A stretch of 64,000 bases of DNA from assembly GCF_000315485.1 (NCBI RefSeq), contig NZ_JH992941.1, positions 186,001 through 250,000 on the forward strand, given 5' to 3'. Of this stretch, positions 46,752 to 56,749 are shown one piece after another. This DNA is from Bacteroides oleiciplenus YIT 12058 (GTDB taxonomy: Bacteria > Bacteroidota > Bacteroidia > Bacteroidales > Bacteroidaceae). A model generated the notes under the pieces. It did no database searches. It saw nothing but the letters and a program-made list of their open reading frames with translations, and was not told the origin of the DNA. Numbering within the stretch: the first letter of the stretch is position 1; every line of letters starts with the position of its first letter. Made by a program: the position numbers and the translations under genes.

Positions 46752-48005
46752 TTAGTTACGTTTTGAAGTAACGTCCGTTTCGTATTTCTGTATCTCAGCG
46801 ATAAACTCTTCACCTACAGGTACACCATTTTTCAGGCAGAACATATCCCAAACGGCATTCCAAGGCAGAGATTTACCTTCTTCGAGCAGGGCAAGACGTT
46901 CGAACAACTGGTCGTTTGCTTCATATTTGCGCAATGTATCCAGCGGCTCCAGCAGGGCTTGCAGCACACACTTCTGAGTGGCACGGCTGCCAATCACATA
47001 AGCACCGATACGGTTAATAGAAGCATCAAAATAGTCCAGACCGATATGTACACGATCAAGAGCATTGCAACGTACGATTTCTTTGCAGAGATCCATTGTT
47101 TCATCGTTCATAATCGTTACGTGATCAGAATCCCAACGCACCGGACGGCTCACGTGCAACATGATTTCAGGAATAAACAACAGCAGTGAAGACAACTTGT
47201 CGGCAACACTTTCCGTCGGATGGAAGTGACCGGTATCCAACGTAACAATCTTGTTGCGGCTTACACCATAACCGATATAAAAATCATTAGAACCTACTGT
47301 ATAGCTCTCCAGACCGATACCGAATACTTTAGACTCAACGCAATCTTTCATATTCTTATATTCTACTTCGAAGATACGATCGAGAGAATCCTTCAATAAG
47401 TCGCGATACAACATACGGTTCACGGTAATATCCTTGCTACCGTCATGCACCCACAAGTTCATAATACAAGGATCACCCTGACGACGTCCCATCTCTTCGG
47501 CAATGGCACGGCAACGCTTGGTGTGTTCTACCCAGAAATCGCGGATACCCTTATCCGGGTTTGAGAGAGAGAGGTTACCACTCTTCGGATGAGAGAAAGA
47601 AGTAGAGTTAAAGTCCAGCTTCATATTATTTTCGGTTGCCCACTGCATCCAGCTTTCAAAATGAGCCGGTTCCACCTGGTCGCGGTCAACGAACTTACCA
47701 CCGAAATCACCATAGATTTCATGCAAGTTCAGGCGATGGGTTCCAGGAATATAGCTGGCTGCTTTCAACACATCTTGTCTCAGTTCTTCCATATTGCGAG
47801 CTTTGCCAGGATAGTTTCCCGTAGCCTGGATACCTCCGGTTAACGCACCCTGTGCTTCAAATCCGGCTACATCATCTGCCTGCCAGCAGTGCAGGGAGAG
47901 GGAAATCTTTTGCAAAGCGTCCATTGCTTTTTCTACATCTACGCCAATAGCTGCGTAACGTTCTTTTGCCACTTCATAGGCTTTCTGGATTAATTCTTCT
48001 TTCAT
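46752..48005 (-). CDS. rhaA: L-rhamnose isomerase
   Basis: 417 residues, cytoplasmic. It converts L-rhamnose to L-rhamnulose with Mn2+. The TIM barrel is recognised by LSLHCWQADDV (about 36-46), LDFNSTSFSHPKSGN, NLWVHDGSKD (about 184-193), and LDTGHFHPTES and RWDSDHV with metal-binding Asp, His and Glu. Length agrees with E. coli RhaA (419). It precedes rhaT (98-nt gap with promoter) and follows rhaK by 72 nt. No anomalies. Confidence 0.95.
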   Translation of the reverse strand: MKEELIQKAYEVAKERYAAIGVDVEKAMDALQKISLSLHCWQADDVAGFEAQGALTGGIQATGNYPGKARNMEELRQDVLKAASYIPGTHRLNLHEIYGDFGGKFVDRDQVEPAHFESWMQWATENNMKLDFNSTSFSHPKSGNLSLSNPDKGIRDFWVEHTKRCRAIAEEMGRRQGDPCIMNLWVHDGSKDITVNRMLYRDLLKDSLDRIFEVEYKNMKDCVESKVFGIGLESYTVGSNDFYIGYGVSRNKIVTLDTGHFHPTESVADKLSSLLLFIPEIMLHVSRPVRWDSDHVTIMNDETMDLCKEIVRCNALDRVHIGLDYFDASINRIGAYVIGSRATQKCVLQALLEPLDTLRKYEANDQLFERLALLEEGKSLPWNAVWDMFCLKNGVPVGEEFIAEIQKYETDVTSKRN

Positions 48006-48030
48006 GATGGTACTAAATTTAAATATAAAA

Positions 48031-48058
48031 TATAAATTATTAATTATAAATTATTAAT
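48031..48058. repeat. 14-bp perfect tandem duplication between rhaK and rhaA
   Basis: TATAAATTATTAAT occurs at 48031-48044 and 48045-48058, directly adjacent. AT-rich slippage repeat; similar AATTAA runs occur at 90-118. Confidence 0.7.
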
Positions 48059-48077
48059 TACGAGGCGAGACAGGGGG

Positions 48078-49535
48078 CTATGCCAACTGCAAAAATTGCT
48101 GATAGGCATTATTCCATACTTTCACGTCTTCCGGCTTGAAGGTTTTCAATGGTATAGAGCGATTGATGAGCTGACGCATGGAAACGACATCGCTTGCCGT
48201 GCCTGCCGCCAGGGCTTGTATCATTACATTGCCGATGGCTGTCGCTTCCGACGGTCCGGCAACCACAGGTACGCCCACTGCATTGGCAGTCCATTGATTC
48301 AACAGATCATTGCGACTTCCACCACCAATGACGTGCAGCACTTCCACCGGACGAGGAGAAAGAACGCGAAGATTCTCTAACACCTGACGGTAGCGCAGTG
48401 CCAGACTTTCAAAGATGCAACGTACCACTTGACCACGAGTTTCCGGTACCGGTTGACTATGGTCAGCACAATAGGTACGGATGGCTTGCTCCATGTTCGC
48501 AGGATTATTAAACAAAGCATCATCCGGATTTATCAAACTACGGAATGGTTCGCACATCTGTGCCTCGGCAATCAATTCGGGATAAGAGATTTCCTCCCAG
48601 CTGCAACGGCAACGTTCCAGCAGCCACATTCCACAAATATTCTTCAATAAGCGAATCGTTCCGTCTATTCCTCCTTCGTTGGTGAAGTTCAACGCTTCGG
48701 TTTCCTCATTGATGACCGGTGCATCTGTCTCTACTCCCATCAGCGACCATGTGCCGCTACTCAGATAAGCAAAGTTACGGTCCAAAGCAGGTACAGCGGC
48801 AACGGCCGAAGCGGTATCATGTCCGGCAACAGCAATCACTGGTATAGCACCCAGTCCGGTAATGTTTTGCATTTCTTTGGTCAGTACACCCACTTTCTCA
48901 CCCGGATACACGAAACGGCCAAAATTATCTTCTGTCAGTCCGAGTGCTGCGAGTAAAGCAGGTTCCAAACGGCGCGTTTCAGCATTCACCAGTTGCGCAG
49001 TGCTGGCAATGGTATATTCCGTCACCATCTCACCCGTCAGCAGATAGCTGAGTGCATCCGGCATAAAAAGCAACTTATCAGCAGCAGCCAGTGCACTGTC
49101 ATTATTACGACGCAATGTATCTAATTGGAAAAGTGAATTAAAATTCATGACCTGAATGCCTGTCCATTCATAAACCTGTTTACGGGGAATACGGGCGAAG
49201 AATGCCTCAGGGGCTCCCATTGTATGAGGATCGCGATAGGAATAGGGCTGGCGAAGCAATCCTCCGTCTTTGCCCACACATACGAAATCCACCCCCCAGG
49301 TATCAATTCCAATAGAAGTTATCTGTACATCCTCCATGCGGGCAGCCAGTTTCAAGCCTTCCACAATATGACGGTACAACTCATAAATATCCCAGTAGTA
49401 ATGTCCTCCGACTTCAATCAGATGATTAGGGAAACGGTTCACATCCTGCAATTCCAACCCTTGCGAAGTGAATGTTCCTAAGATAGTACGACCGCTGGTA
49501 GCTCCCAAATCGACCGCAAAAAAGCAATGTTTCAT
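48078..49535 (-). CDS. rhaK: Rhamnulokinase
   Basis: 485 residues from ATG 49535 (MKHCFFAVDLGATSGRTILG); an upstream frame of 33 codons reads through the promoter and is rejected. FGGY-type kinase with phosphate motif DLGATSGR (about 9-16), TWGVDFVCVG, GHDTASAVAAVP (about 230-241) and GGGSRNDLLNQWTAN near 400. Cytoplasmic; it phosphorylates rhamnulose using ATP. First rhamnose gene read in this direction, with a -7 box and 8-bp inverted repeat directly upstream. Confidence 0.95.
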   Translation of the reverse strand: MKHCFFAVDLGATSGRTILGTFTSQGLELQDVNRFPNHLIEVGGHYYWDIYELYRHIVEGLKLAARMEDVQITSIGIDTWGVDFVCVGKDGGLLRQPYSYRDPHTMGAPEAFFARIPRKQVYEWTGIQVMNFNSLFQLDTLRRNNDSALAAADKLLFMPDALSYLLTGEMVTEYTIASTAQLVNAETRRLEPALLAALGLTEDNFGRFVYPGEKVGVLTKEMQNITGLGAIPVIAVAGHDTASAVAAVPALDRNFAYLSSGTWSLMGVETDAPVINEETEALNFTNEGGIDGTIRLLKNICGMWLLERCRCSWEEISYPELIAEAQMCEPFRSLINPDDALFNNPANMEQAIRTYCADHSQPVPETRGQVVRCIFESLALRYRQVLENLRVLSPRPVEVLHVIGGGSRNDLLNQWTANAVGVPVVAGPSEATAIGNVMIQALAAGTASDVVSMRQLINRSIPLKTFKPEDVKVWNNAYQQFLQLA

Positions 49536-49560
49536 GATATTAAATAGATTTTTGACGATA

Positions 49561-49585
49561 CAAAAATAGGGGATTGCTCCCCTAT
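49561..49585 (-). promoter_or_regulatory. rhaK -7 box overlapping an inverted repeat
   Basis: TATTTTTG (49568-49561) overlaps ATAGGGGA (49566-49573) and TCCCCTAT (49578-49585), perfect 8-bp arms around 4 nt. 26 nt before the rhaK ATG. The same arms with 6 nt between occur at 18162-18183. Confidence 0.65.
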
Positions 49586-49644
49586 ACTCTATATCAGTTT
49601 TGACTGAAAAGATATTGTTTCTGACAGATTTCAAAAATATTGAA

Positions 49645-51165
49645 TCATTTCACATTCTCACAATCACGAGTCACAATCTTCTCACCTTCTTCATGACGGA
49701 TATTCACATTCTCCATTACAATATTTTTGCTATATACAAATTCCGCTCCCAGCTTCGAGGAGATATCCACATTCTTCAATGTAATGCCGTCAATTGGCAT
49801 TTCCGGAATGCCATTGAAGAATAAAGCACGACGGGCACCGGCACAAACCAGATTCTCAACATGGATATTTCGGAAACAAGGCGTCGTTTCGTCCACCGGC
49901 ATCGGTTCTACCTTGGCAGGCACCACTTCGCCGCTTTCCAGTACCTCAACTGCCGACTTTCCTCCATAATAAAGATTGAATGTTATCGGCTCTGTCGGAA
50001 TATCTATCATAGAGATATTGCGTATCCAGATATTCTCTACTACTCCGCCGCGCCCGCGTTTGCTCTTGAAACGCAAACCTACATCTGTACCGAGGAACTG
50101 GCAATTGCTGACAGATACATTACGCACACCACCGCTCATTTCACTGCCTACCACAAAACCTCCGTGTCCTTTAAACACCGTGCAGCCATCAACCACCACA
50201 TTCTCACAAACCCGGCCACGGATACGACCATCCTCATCCTTACCACTCTTCAGGCAAATGCCGTCATCACCCACATCAAAGGTAGAGTTCACTATCAGCG
50301 TATTCTTACAAGATTCCAGATCCAGTCCATCACCATTCTGTGCATAACTCGGATTGCGTACCTGTACTTCTTCTATCAATACATTCTCGCACATCAACGG
50401 ATGCAGATTCCATGCCGGTGAATTCTGAAAGATAACACCTTGCAACCATACATTTTTGCACTCTATCAGGCTCACCATCACCGGACGGAGGAAATGGCGG
50501 ACGCTTTGCCATTCTTCTTCACTTTTCAGATTCTGAGGTACATTCATATTACTGATGGTATCCCCTTTCAGTGTCTGTGGATAAGGGAACCAGTAAGTAG
50601 GACGTTTATAAACCCCACCGCGGGCAATGGTCTGTTTCCAGACACTTTCTGTCACTTTCTCCCGCTTCAGAGGACGCCAATAATGTCCGTTACCGTCGAT
50701 AGCGCCTTCACCGGTAATTGCCACATTCTCCAAATTACGCCCTGAAACAGGCGACTGGCAACGACGGGTATCCAATCCTTCAAAAACAGTTTCTACCAAC
50801 GGGTATAAATCCACATTTGGCGAAAAGAGAATGATAGCACCTTTTTCCAGATGTAAGTCTATGTTACTTTTCAACACGATAGGTCCGGTAAACCAGACTC
50901 CGGCAGGAACAATCAAATGTCCGCCACCCTTTTCAGCCAGTGCATCAATAGCTTTGGCAAAGGCTTCGGTACAGAGTTCCTCACCATTACCCACCGCACC
51001 GAAGTCAGCAAGATTCACTTTACGGTCGGGAAACTTCGGCGCTTCCACTCGTGGCATGTCAAAAGGCAGGTCACGATATATAGCTTCATACTTATATGTT
51101 GAAGATTGGCAGGCACTGAGCACCCATAAACAAATGGCCACAGCCATATACAATTGTTTCGTCAT
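49645..51165 (-). CDS. GH28 polygalacturonase/rhamnogalacturonase-type lipoprotein
   Basis: 506 residues from ATG 51165; the ATG at 51204 is 13 codons earlier and less signal-like. Lipobox LSAC. A right-handed beta-helix with GH28 motifs: NGDGLDLESC (about 290), VGDDGICLKSG (about 310), GHGG (about 337) and RFKSKRGRGG (about 375), including the Asp pair and Lys of the active site. It cleaves galacturonic acid or rhamnogalacturonan backbone bonds in the periplasm or at the cell surface. 55 nt after the GH106-like gene and before rhaK. Confidence 0.87.
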   Translation of the reverse strand: MTKQLYMAVAICLWVLSACQSSTYKYEAIYRDLPFDMPRVEAPKFPDRKVNLADFGAVGNGEELCTEAFAKAIDALAEKGGGHLIVPAGVWFTGPIVLKSNIDLHLEKGAIILFSPNVDLYPLVETVFEGLDTRRCQSPVSGRNLENVAITGEGAIDGNGHYWRPLKREKVTESVWKQTIARGGVYKRPTYWFPYPQTLKGDTISNMNVPQNLKSEEEWQSVRHFLRPVMVSLIECKNVWLQGVIFQNSPAWNLHPLMCENVLIEEVQVRNPSYAQNGDGLDLESCKNTLIVNSTFDVGDDGICLKSGKDEDGRIRGRVCENVVVDGCTVFKGHGGFVVGSEMSGGVRNVSVSNCQFLGTDVGLRFKSKRGRGGVVENIWIRNISMIDIPTEPITFNLYYGGKSAVEVLESGEVVPAKVEPMPVDETTPCFRNIHVENLVCAGARRALFFNGIPEMPIDGITLKNVDISSKLGAEFVYSKNIVMENVNIRHEEGEKIVTRDCENVK

Positions 51166-51220
51166 TCTTATGTTATTTTTAATCAGTAGCAATAGTTGGC
51201 TCATTTCTGTACGAGGATTT

Positions 51221-53998
51221 TCACTTTAAAGCTTCCATTGGAATAAGACTCACAGGGCCCAGCAAACCACTTGGAACAGGCTCCCACTTTCCATAATTAT
51301 CTTTTTTATAATGGATATTCACAATATTGGCATCTTTATAGATACGCCAAGGAACATTATTACGATCCATATCAGCAATACGATTAGCAGGCAGATTGGT
51401 GACTTCCACTTCAAGGGTATTCGATCCTGCACGAAGATACTCACCTATCAGGCAACGATAAGGCACAGCAAAAAGCGTAACCACCTCCTGACCGTTGATA
51501 CGGACACGGGCACTTTCACGAACATCGCCGAGATCCAACATCCACTCTTCAGCTTCAGCAGGGTTCTTCACAGTAAACGTAGTGGTGTAGCAAGCGGCAC
51601 CCATTGTATTCTTCACACCTTCGGCGGCAAGTTCCGTCCAAGAGCCAAGAGATACACTATCCGGAGTGGCACCTACTGCCGGAGTGGATTCAACAAAGCG
51701 GAAAGCCCACTGACCTTCAATAGTAACGGAAAGCGGACTCTCCTCTGTTGCAGGTTTCCAATATCCATATTCCGGCGCAACGACATCCTGATTATCGAAT
51801 GTCTTCAATATCACAGATTCACCGGATGCCAGTTGCAGGAACACTTCTGTCTTATCATTATTCTGACGCAAACGCGCTTTGCCTGATGTACCATTCATTG
51901 GATTATAAAGCATCGCAGAACGTGCCTGCACTGCCAATGAAACCCAACCTTCAGTATCTTCCGCTTTCAGAGCGGAAATGAAATAATGATGTCCTTCAGA
52001 ATGTGAACGACGAATACTGCTTAAGCCGAAAGTTGTTTTCATGTCTTCAGGCACAGCGGCAGTAGCAGCCAGTGTGCGAGCATAGTCTGTCCCGAAAATC
52101 ACATTTCCTTTTCCTTCACGCTCCTTTATTTGTGCAAGAGCTTTATTAAACTCCGCACGGCGTCCGGACAAAGAAGTAAGTCCCGGCACATCTTCCGGAT
52201 ATTGTTCCAGAAAAACAATCATAGCACCTTCATCCGCCAGACGAAGCAATTTTTCCAACACATCAGCAGGCATCAGGCGGGCACCGGGAACTACCAGAGC
52301 TTTATAGGAAACACCACCGGAAGTCAAAATCTTGCCATTCTGGCACATAGCGTTACGAATGAAATTATCAGAGATGTAATCCATATCATAGCCTGCACCA
52401 TAGATGCGGTGCACCGCTTCGATAAAACGCGGCGCACGTTGTGCCATCTTATGGATGTCAAACAGTAACAAACGCCCATCCTGTTCATCCCACATGTCAT
52501 ACACAGGCAGATATACCAAAAAATCGTTGTCCGGTTGCCCCATTTGCAGAAAACTCTGGCAACGGGTGATATAATCGAAGAACGCAGGTGCATCCCGCCA
52601 GATATTGTTCGTAGGGCTCATATCAATGGAAGCATAGAACTTCCATCCCGGCCATGCAGCCTCAACAGGAGAATAAGTAGTACCGTGGAAATAGGTATGG
52701 TTTACGCCCGAAATGAACATCAAGTCTATATCAGGCTTGCATTGCGAAAGCGAAGTGCGGAAATGCTCCGTCAACCATGTAAAGGTTTCCGAAGTAGTGA
52801 AAGGTTTCCCGGCTATGTGCGCTGCCGAAGAAGCATACTTCAACATGGAAAGATCCGAATCATTGGGACGCGTCAAGGAATCTTTACGCAATCCACGGAT
52901 ACCGAAATCGGATAATCCAAAGCCTTCGCATTCCGGTACGTCAACCGTTGCATAAAGATCTATCAGATTACCAGGAGAGCCATGAGCCTGGTTGCGGGTA
53001 CGCGAACCATGTTTATGAGCCCAATCCGTCCATTGGCGGGTGAAGTTCTCCTGAAGCAATTCGGCAAGAGTTTCCCGGTAATCGGAAATGAGACGGCGAG
53101 TAGTCTCCGTACGTTCTTGTGAAAGGAACTCAGGAAAATATTCTTCTAATTTGTAGCCGCGGCGACGAGCGAATTGCTCTAATAAGTCGTCCGTCCAGTC
53201 GGCACCATATACTTCGTAAGAATCATTAAAGAAATTATGGGGATATCCGGTAGGAATTCCGGCAGAACCATCAGCCATCTGTCCGGCAAAAGCGCGTTCA
53301 AAACGGCCCAGATAGTTAGAGACAGCGTTTGCTGAGAAATGATTCATCACATACCCTTCTCCACCGGGGGCAGAACGCTTCACTTTCTGAAATGTTTTTC
53401 CGACAAAGGCAGCAATCAGTCGCCACTCTCCTTTGGGAGCCTTCCAGTTTAGTTTTCCATCTGTAATCTTTGAAGTCAGATCATAGCAACGCTCCCCATT
53501 GAAAGCCATCAGTCGGCACAGTTTCGCATAAGGACGCTGTTTTTCGTCCGTGACTTCTATTTTTGTTTTCAGGCGTTCGCCGCCTTTCAATGTGTATTCT
53601 TCAATCAACAACTTGCAAGCAGCATCTTTTATACTCACTTCCGGACCACCAAAAGGCCATCCAGTGCCTGTATTCATATCTATTTTCATGCCCAGACGTG
53701 CAGCCTCGCTTTCTGTATGGCGCAACATCTGCATCCACTGCGGGGAGAGAAACTGGATATCATTCGCATCATTTCCCTGCACTCCATAGATAGGAGTAAT
53801 CTCCATCGTCCCCATTCCGGCTTTCGAATACGCTTCCAGATTATGAGTCAGATTCGCAGCATCCACCGCACTCCCCATCCACCACCAACGGGCGGCCGGT
53901 TTAGCCTCAGTAGTTACTTCGGGCCACGAAACACTTTGTGCGGAAAGAGTACCGGCACAAAAAGAAGCAAAAAGCATTACCAATAAATTCTTTTTCAT
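51221..53998 (-). CDS. GH106-like alpha-L-rhamnosidase
   Basis: 925 residues from ATG 53998, giving signal MKKNLLVMLFASFCAGTLSA; an ATG at 54022 is 8 codons further upstream. The start ARWWWMGSAV followed by YSKAGMGTMEITPIYGVQG, RLGMKIDMNTGTGWPFGGPE and later the beta-sandwich GSWTELAAEGVKNTMGAACY are typical of the long GH106 family that releases terminal alpha-L-rhamnose. Its product feeds the rhamnose genes next door. It lies between the esterase/GH105 gene (29 nt) and the GH28 gene. The substrate chain is unproven, rhamnogalacturonan being most likely. Confidence 0.83.
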   Translation of the reverse strand: MKKNLLVMLFASFCAGTLSAQSVSWPEVTTEAKPAARWWWMGSAVDAANLTHNLEAYSKAGMGTMEITPIYGVQGNDANDIQFLSPQWMQMLRHTESEAARLGMKIDMNTGTGWPFGGPEVSIKDAACKLLIEEYTLKGGERLKTKIEVTDEKQRPYAKLCRLMAFNGERCYDLTSKITDGKLNWKAPKGEWRLIAAFVGKTFQKVKRSAPGGEGYVMNHFSANAVSNYLGRFERAFAGQMADGSAGIPTGYPHNFFNDSYEVYGADWTDDLLEQFARRRGYKLEEYFPEFLSQERTETTRRLISDYRETLAELLQENFTRQWTDWAHKHGSRTRNQAHGSPGNLIDLYATVDVPECEGFGLSDFGIRGLRKDSLTRPNDSDLSMLKYASSAAHIAGKPFTTSETFTWLTEHFRTSLSQCKPDIDLMFISGVNHTYFHGTTYSPVEAAWPGWKFYASIDMSPTNNIWRDAPAFFDYITRCQSFLQMGQPDNDFLVYLPVYDMWDEQDGRLLLFDIHKMAQRAPRFIEAVHRIYGAGYDMDYISDNFIRNAMCQNGKILTSGGVSYKALVVPGARLMPADVLEKLLRLADEGAMIVFLEQYPEDVPGLTSLSGRRAEFNKALAQIKEREGKGNVIFGTDYARTLAATAAVPEDMKTTFGLSSIRRSHSEGHHYFISALKAEDTEGWVSLAVQARSAMLYNPMNGTSGKARLRQNNDKTEVFLQLASGESVILKTFDNQDVVAPEYGYWKPATEESPLSVTIEGQWAFRFVESTPAVGATPDSVSLGSWTELAAEGVKNTMGAACYTTTFTVKNPAEAEEWMLDLGDVRESARVRINGQEVVTLFAVPYRCLIGEYLRAGSNTLEVEVTNLPANRIADMDRNNVPWRIYKDANIVNIHYKKDNYGKWEPVPSGLLGPVSLIPMEALK

Positions 53999-54027
53999 GA
54001 CAAATATTGTATCATTCTTCATTTAAA

Positions 54028-56550
54028 TTACTTTCCCAGTTCAAGACACCCCATAATAAACGGTCCCGTCGCCTTCGCGTCGTTATCCCTCATCTTCTCA
54101 CCTATATAATATTCAAAGCTGCCGTCGCGATACGGGTGTCCGCCCAAACCGCCTACCTGGCAACAACGTGTCAGCGTCAACGTACCGTCCTGACGTTCTA
54201 CCATCAGTTTATTCTTCAACCCGTTGAAAGCTTTCTCGGCTACGGCACGATACTTCTCATCAATATATCCCTTATTCACCGCTTTTGCATATGCATTCAT
54301 AAATTGCGTAGTCACTGAGGCTTCCGGGAAATTCCCTTTCCGCGTAGGCTGGTCGAGCACCTGATACCACAAACCATTCTTATCCTGATACTTCGGCAAC
54401 ACTTCCGCCAGCCCCTGTATCCAACCTATTATCCGGGCGCGTCCTTCGTGATTTTCCGGGATAAAATCCAGCACATCCACCATCGCCATGAGCCACCAAC
54501 CGATGCTACGTCCCCAGAAGTTAGGAGAGTGCCCGGTTTCCGGATTTGCCCAACGTTGGCTCTTGCTTTCATCCCAGGCATGATGATAAAGTCCTGTTTT
54601 GGCATCATACGTATGCTTCTGGCAAAGTGTGAATTGTTTCACTGCTTCATCAATCCATTCGGGTTTATTGAACTCCGCACCATATTGCGCCATAAAAGGT
54701 GAAGCCATATACAGGCCATCCAGCCATATCTGATGCTGATAAATCAGTTTATGCCAATAGGCACCTTCCAATGTGCGAGGATGATTTTTGAGTTGCTTAA
54801 TAAGAGCATCCATCGCTGTTTTATATTTCTCCTTACCCGTCTCACGATACAAGTCGAACAAGACTTTGCCGGAGTTTATATAATCCAGATTATAAGTCTC
54901 CACATGATACAAGTGGATTTCCCCTTTATCGTTAATCAGCGAGTCCGCCCATTGCTCCACATAGTCGAAGTAGCGGCGTTCCCCCGTTTTCTTCCACATT
55001 TGCAGCATTGCACAGCAGCCCACTCCCTGCGCATAGCCGAAGAAAAGGCGCTTGCCATGATCCAACTGATAAGCCTTGGGGAATCGCACCATTTCCGAAT
55101 CGGCAAACCAGCGCGCATAGGAATCCGGCTCCCATGCGTCCGTACGGAAAGGAGTAGCAGGGAAACCAGCCTTATTATAAAGATTCACACGGAAGAAATT
55201 GCAATATGCATAGCGTACAGCCACAGGATCGGCAACCTGCGGAGCTGAAACTTCCAATGTATTGCCTTTTATCACAGCCGTAGCCGGATAGAAACGACGG
55301 TCGGCACCGGCAATAATAACTCCTTTCACCGGTTCATTATCCGGTGTCATCAACCCGTCCTCAACATAGTCGAAGCTCAGTACAGCTTTATTACCTTCCA
55401 CCTTCATAGCCTTGAATAACGGACCGGAATAAGCCACATCCCTATCATATTGCTTCGCCAGTGCCCATGCTGCCAGGCGTTCGCCTGTCACGGTTTTATT
55501 GCGCGGATGGATATCGAGCGAGTCGCCTGCATCAGTAATTACCGCCATACCTACGTTCTTCAACCCGCTTTGCCACGTCTTGAGTTGCGCTTCACGAATC
55601 GTTGCCGGCTGTCCATACTGCGGAGCTATCTGCACAAAGTAGAACGGCATATCCGGTTGCTTCCACTCCTTGCGCCAGCTATTTATCATATTAGTAAAGA
55701 CCTGCTGGTATTTATCGGCACGAATGGCGTTCGATTCTCCCTGATACCAGATATTGCCTTTTATGGTATAACCCAGAATAGGATGTATCATACCATTCCA
55801 TAAAGTTGCAGGTATCTTATTCTTTTGCTTTGCATCTTTCGAAGCAAAATCCTTCAGTACATCTGCATAAAGCGGATTCTTCTTCATCACCTCCAGTTTT
55901 GTCCACGACTCCGCATGTGTCCCGCCCCAGGTCGATTGAATCAGCCCCACAGGCATCTTCAGTTCCTTATGCAGTTTACGCCCGAAAACAAAGCCCACGG
56001 CCGAAAAGTCAGATAGGTTCTTCGGATTGCAAACCAGCCACTGCCCTTCACATTCATCCATTTCACCTTCAGGTGCCAACTGATGCTCTACATGAAACAA
56101 ACGAATTTCGGGATAATCAGCATCCTTCATTTCCTCTGCTTCATTCAGCATTCCGGTTTTCCACTTCACATCGGGGTTGCGCGACACGGGAAATTCCATA
56201 TTACTCTGTCCGGTGCAAAGCCATACTTCACCTATTAATACATTATTAATAGTAATCGTATTCTCACCACTCACCGTAATAGACTGGTTAGTCGTTGCCT
56301 CCGGCGTTTTCAATTTCACCAACCATTTACCATTGGCAGCCGCCTTTGCCGTAACCACCTTATCCATCCAAGATGCCTTAACCGTTACGCGTTCTCCTGG
56401 TGCGGCTTTACCCCACACGTTTACCTGTGTATTTTGCTGTAACACCATGTTATCTGAGAAAATAGCAGGAAGTGTCACCTTTGCTTCTGCCGTGAGAGAA
56501 GCAACCAAACCCCAAAGAAGGAAAATAGAAAACCAAAAGAGTTTTTTCAT
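54028..56550 (-). CDS. Two-domain enzyme: sialate-O-acetylesterase-like domain plus GH105
   Basis: 840 residues with signal MKKLFWFSIFLLWGLVASLTA. Residues ~25-470 form an SGNH/SASA-type carbohydrate esterase: catalytic Ser116 in TGQSNMEF, GNIWYQGESN, and the Asp/His pair in DSLDIHPRNKT. Residues ~480-840 form a GH105 domain (GYAQGVGCCAMLQMW, HAWDESKSQRWANPETG, FWGRSIGWWLMAMVDV). Such a fusion would deacetylate pectin and then hydrolyse unsaturated rhamnogalacturonyl units in one protein. First gene of the unit with GH106 and GH28, with its own -7 box at 56621. The esterase substrate is inferred. Confidence 0.8.
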   Translation of the reverse strand: MKKLFWFSIFLLWGLVASLTAEAKVTLPAIFSDNMVLQQNTQVNVWGKAAPGERVTVKASWMDKVVTAKAAANGKWLVKLKTPEATTNQSITVSGENTITINNVLIGEVWLCTGQSNMEFPVSRNPDVKWKTGMLNEAEEMKDADYPEIRLFHVEHQLAPEGEMDECEGQWLVCNPKNLSDFSAVGFVFGRKLHKELKMPVGLIQSTWGGTHAESWTKLEVMKKNPLYADVLKDFASKDAKQKNKIPATLWNGMIHPILGYTIKGNIWYQGESNAIRADKYQQVFTNMINSWRKEWKQPDMPFYFVQIAPQYGQPATIREAQLKTWQSGLKNVGMAVITDAGDSLDIHPRNKTVTGERLAAWALAKQYDRDVAYSGPLFKAMKVEGNKAVLSFDYVEDGLMTPDNEPVKGVIIAGADRRFYPATAVIKGNTLEVSAPQVADPVAVRYAYCNFFRVNLYNKAGFPATPFRTDAWEPDSYARWFADSEMVRFPKAYQLDHGKRLFFGYAQGVGCCAMLQMWKKTGERRYFDYVEQWADSLINDKGEIHLYHVETYNLDYINSGKVLFDLYRETGKEKYKTAMDALIKQLKNHPRTLEGAYWHKLIYQHQIWLDGLYMASPFMAQYGAEFNKPEWIDEAVKQFTLCQKHTYDAKTGLYHHAWDESKSQRWANPETGHSPNFWGRSIGWWLMAMVDVLDFIPENHEGRARIIGWIQGLAEVLPKYQDKNGLWYQVLDQPTRKGNFPEASVTTQFMNAYAKAVNKGYIDEKYRAVAEKAFNGLKNKLMVERQDGTLTLTRCCQVGGLGGHPYRDGSFEYYIGEKMRDNDAKATGPFIMGCLELGK

Positions 56551-56620
56551 GTGCCTTTAATAGTTTATAGATTCACATAGATTAATTATAGAAACAGAAT
56601 ATGTCACAATCTGTACGGCA

Positions 56621-56628
56621 CAAAAATA
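56621..56628 (-). promoter_or_regulatory. -7 box (TATTTTTG) of the esterase/GH105 unit
   Basis: TATTTTTG on the minus strand, 71-78 nt before the ATG. Directly behind it AGGGGTTTC and GAAATCCCT form a 9-bp inverted repeat with one mismatch, echoing the AGGGG-type dyads at 18162 and 49566. Confidence 0.5.
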
Positions 56629-56749
56629 GGGGTTTCCTCCGAAATCCCTTCTCTATATTTTGATAGTTTTCTTATTGCTTTTGTCGTTTCAAGAAAGTTA
56701 CAACCAATGCTTAACTAAGTTTCTCCGTCAGGATGCCATTCCAACTTCT

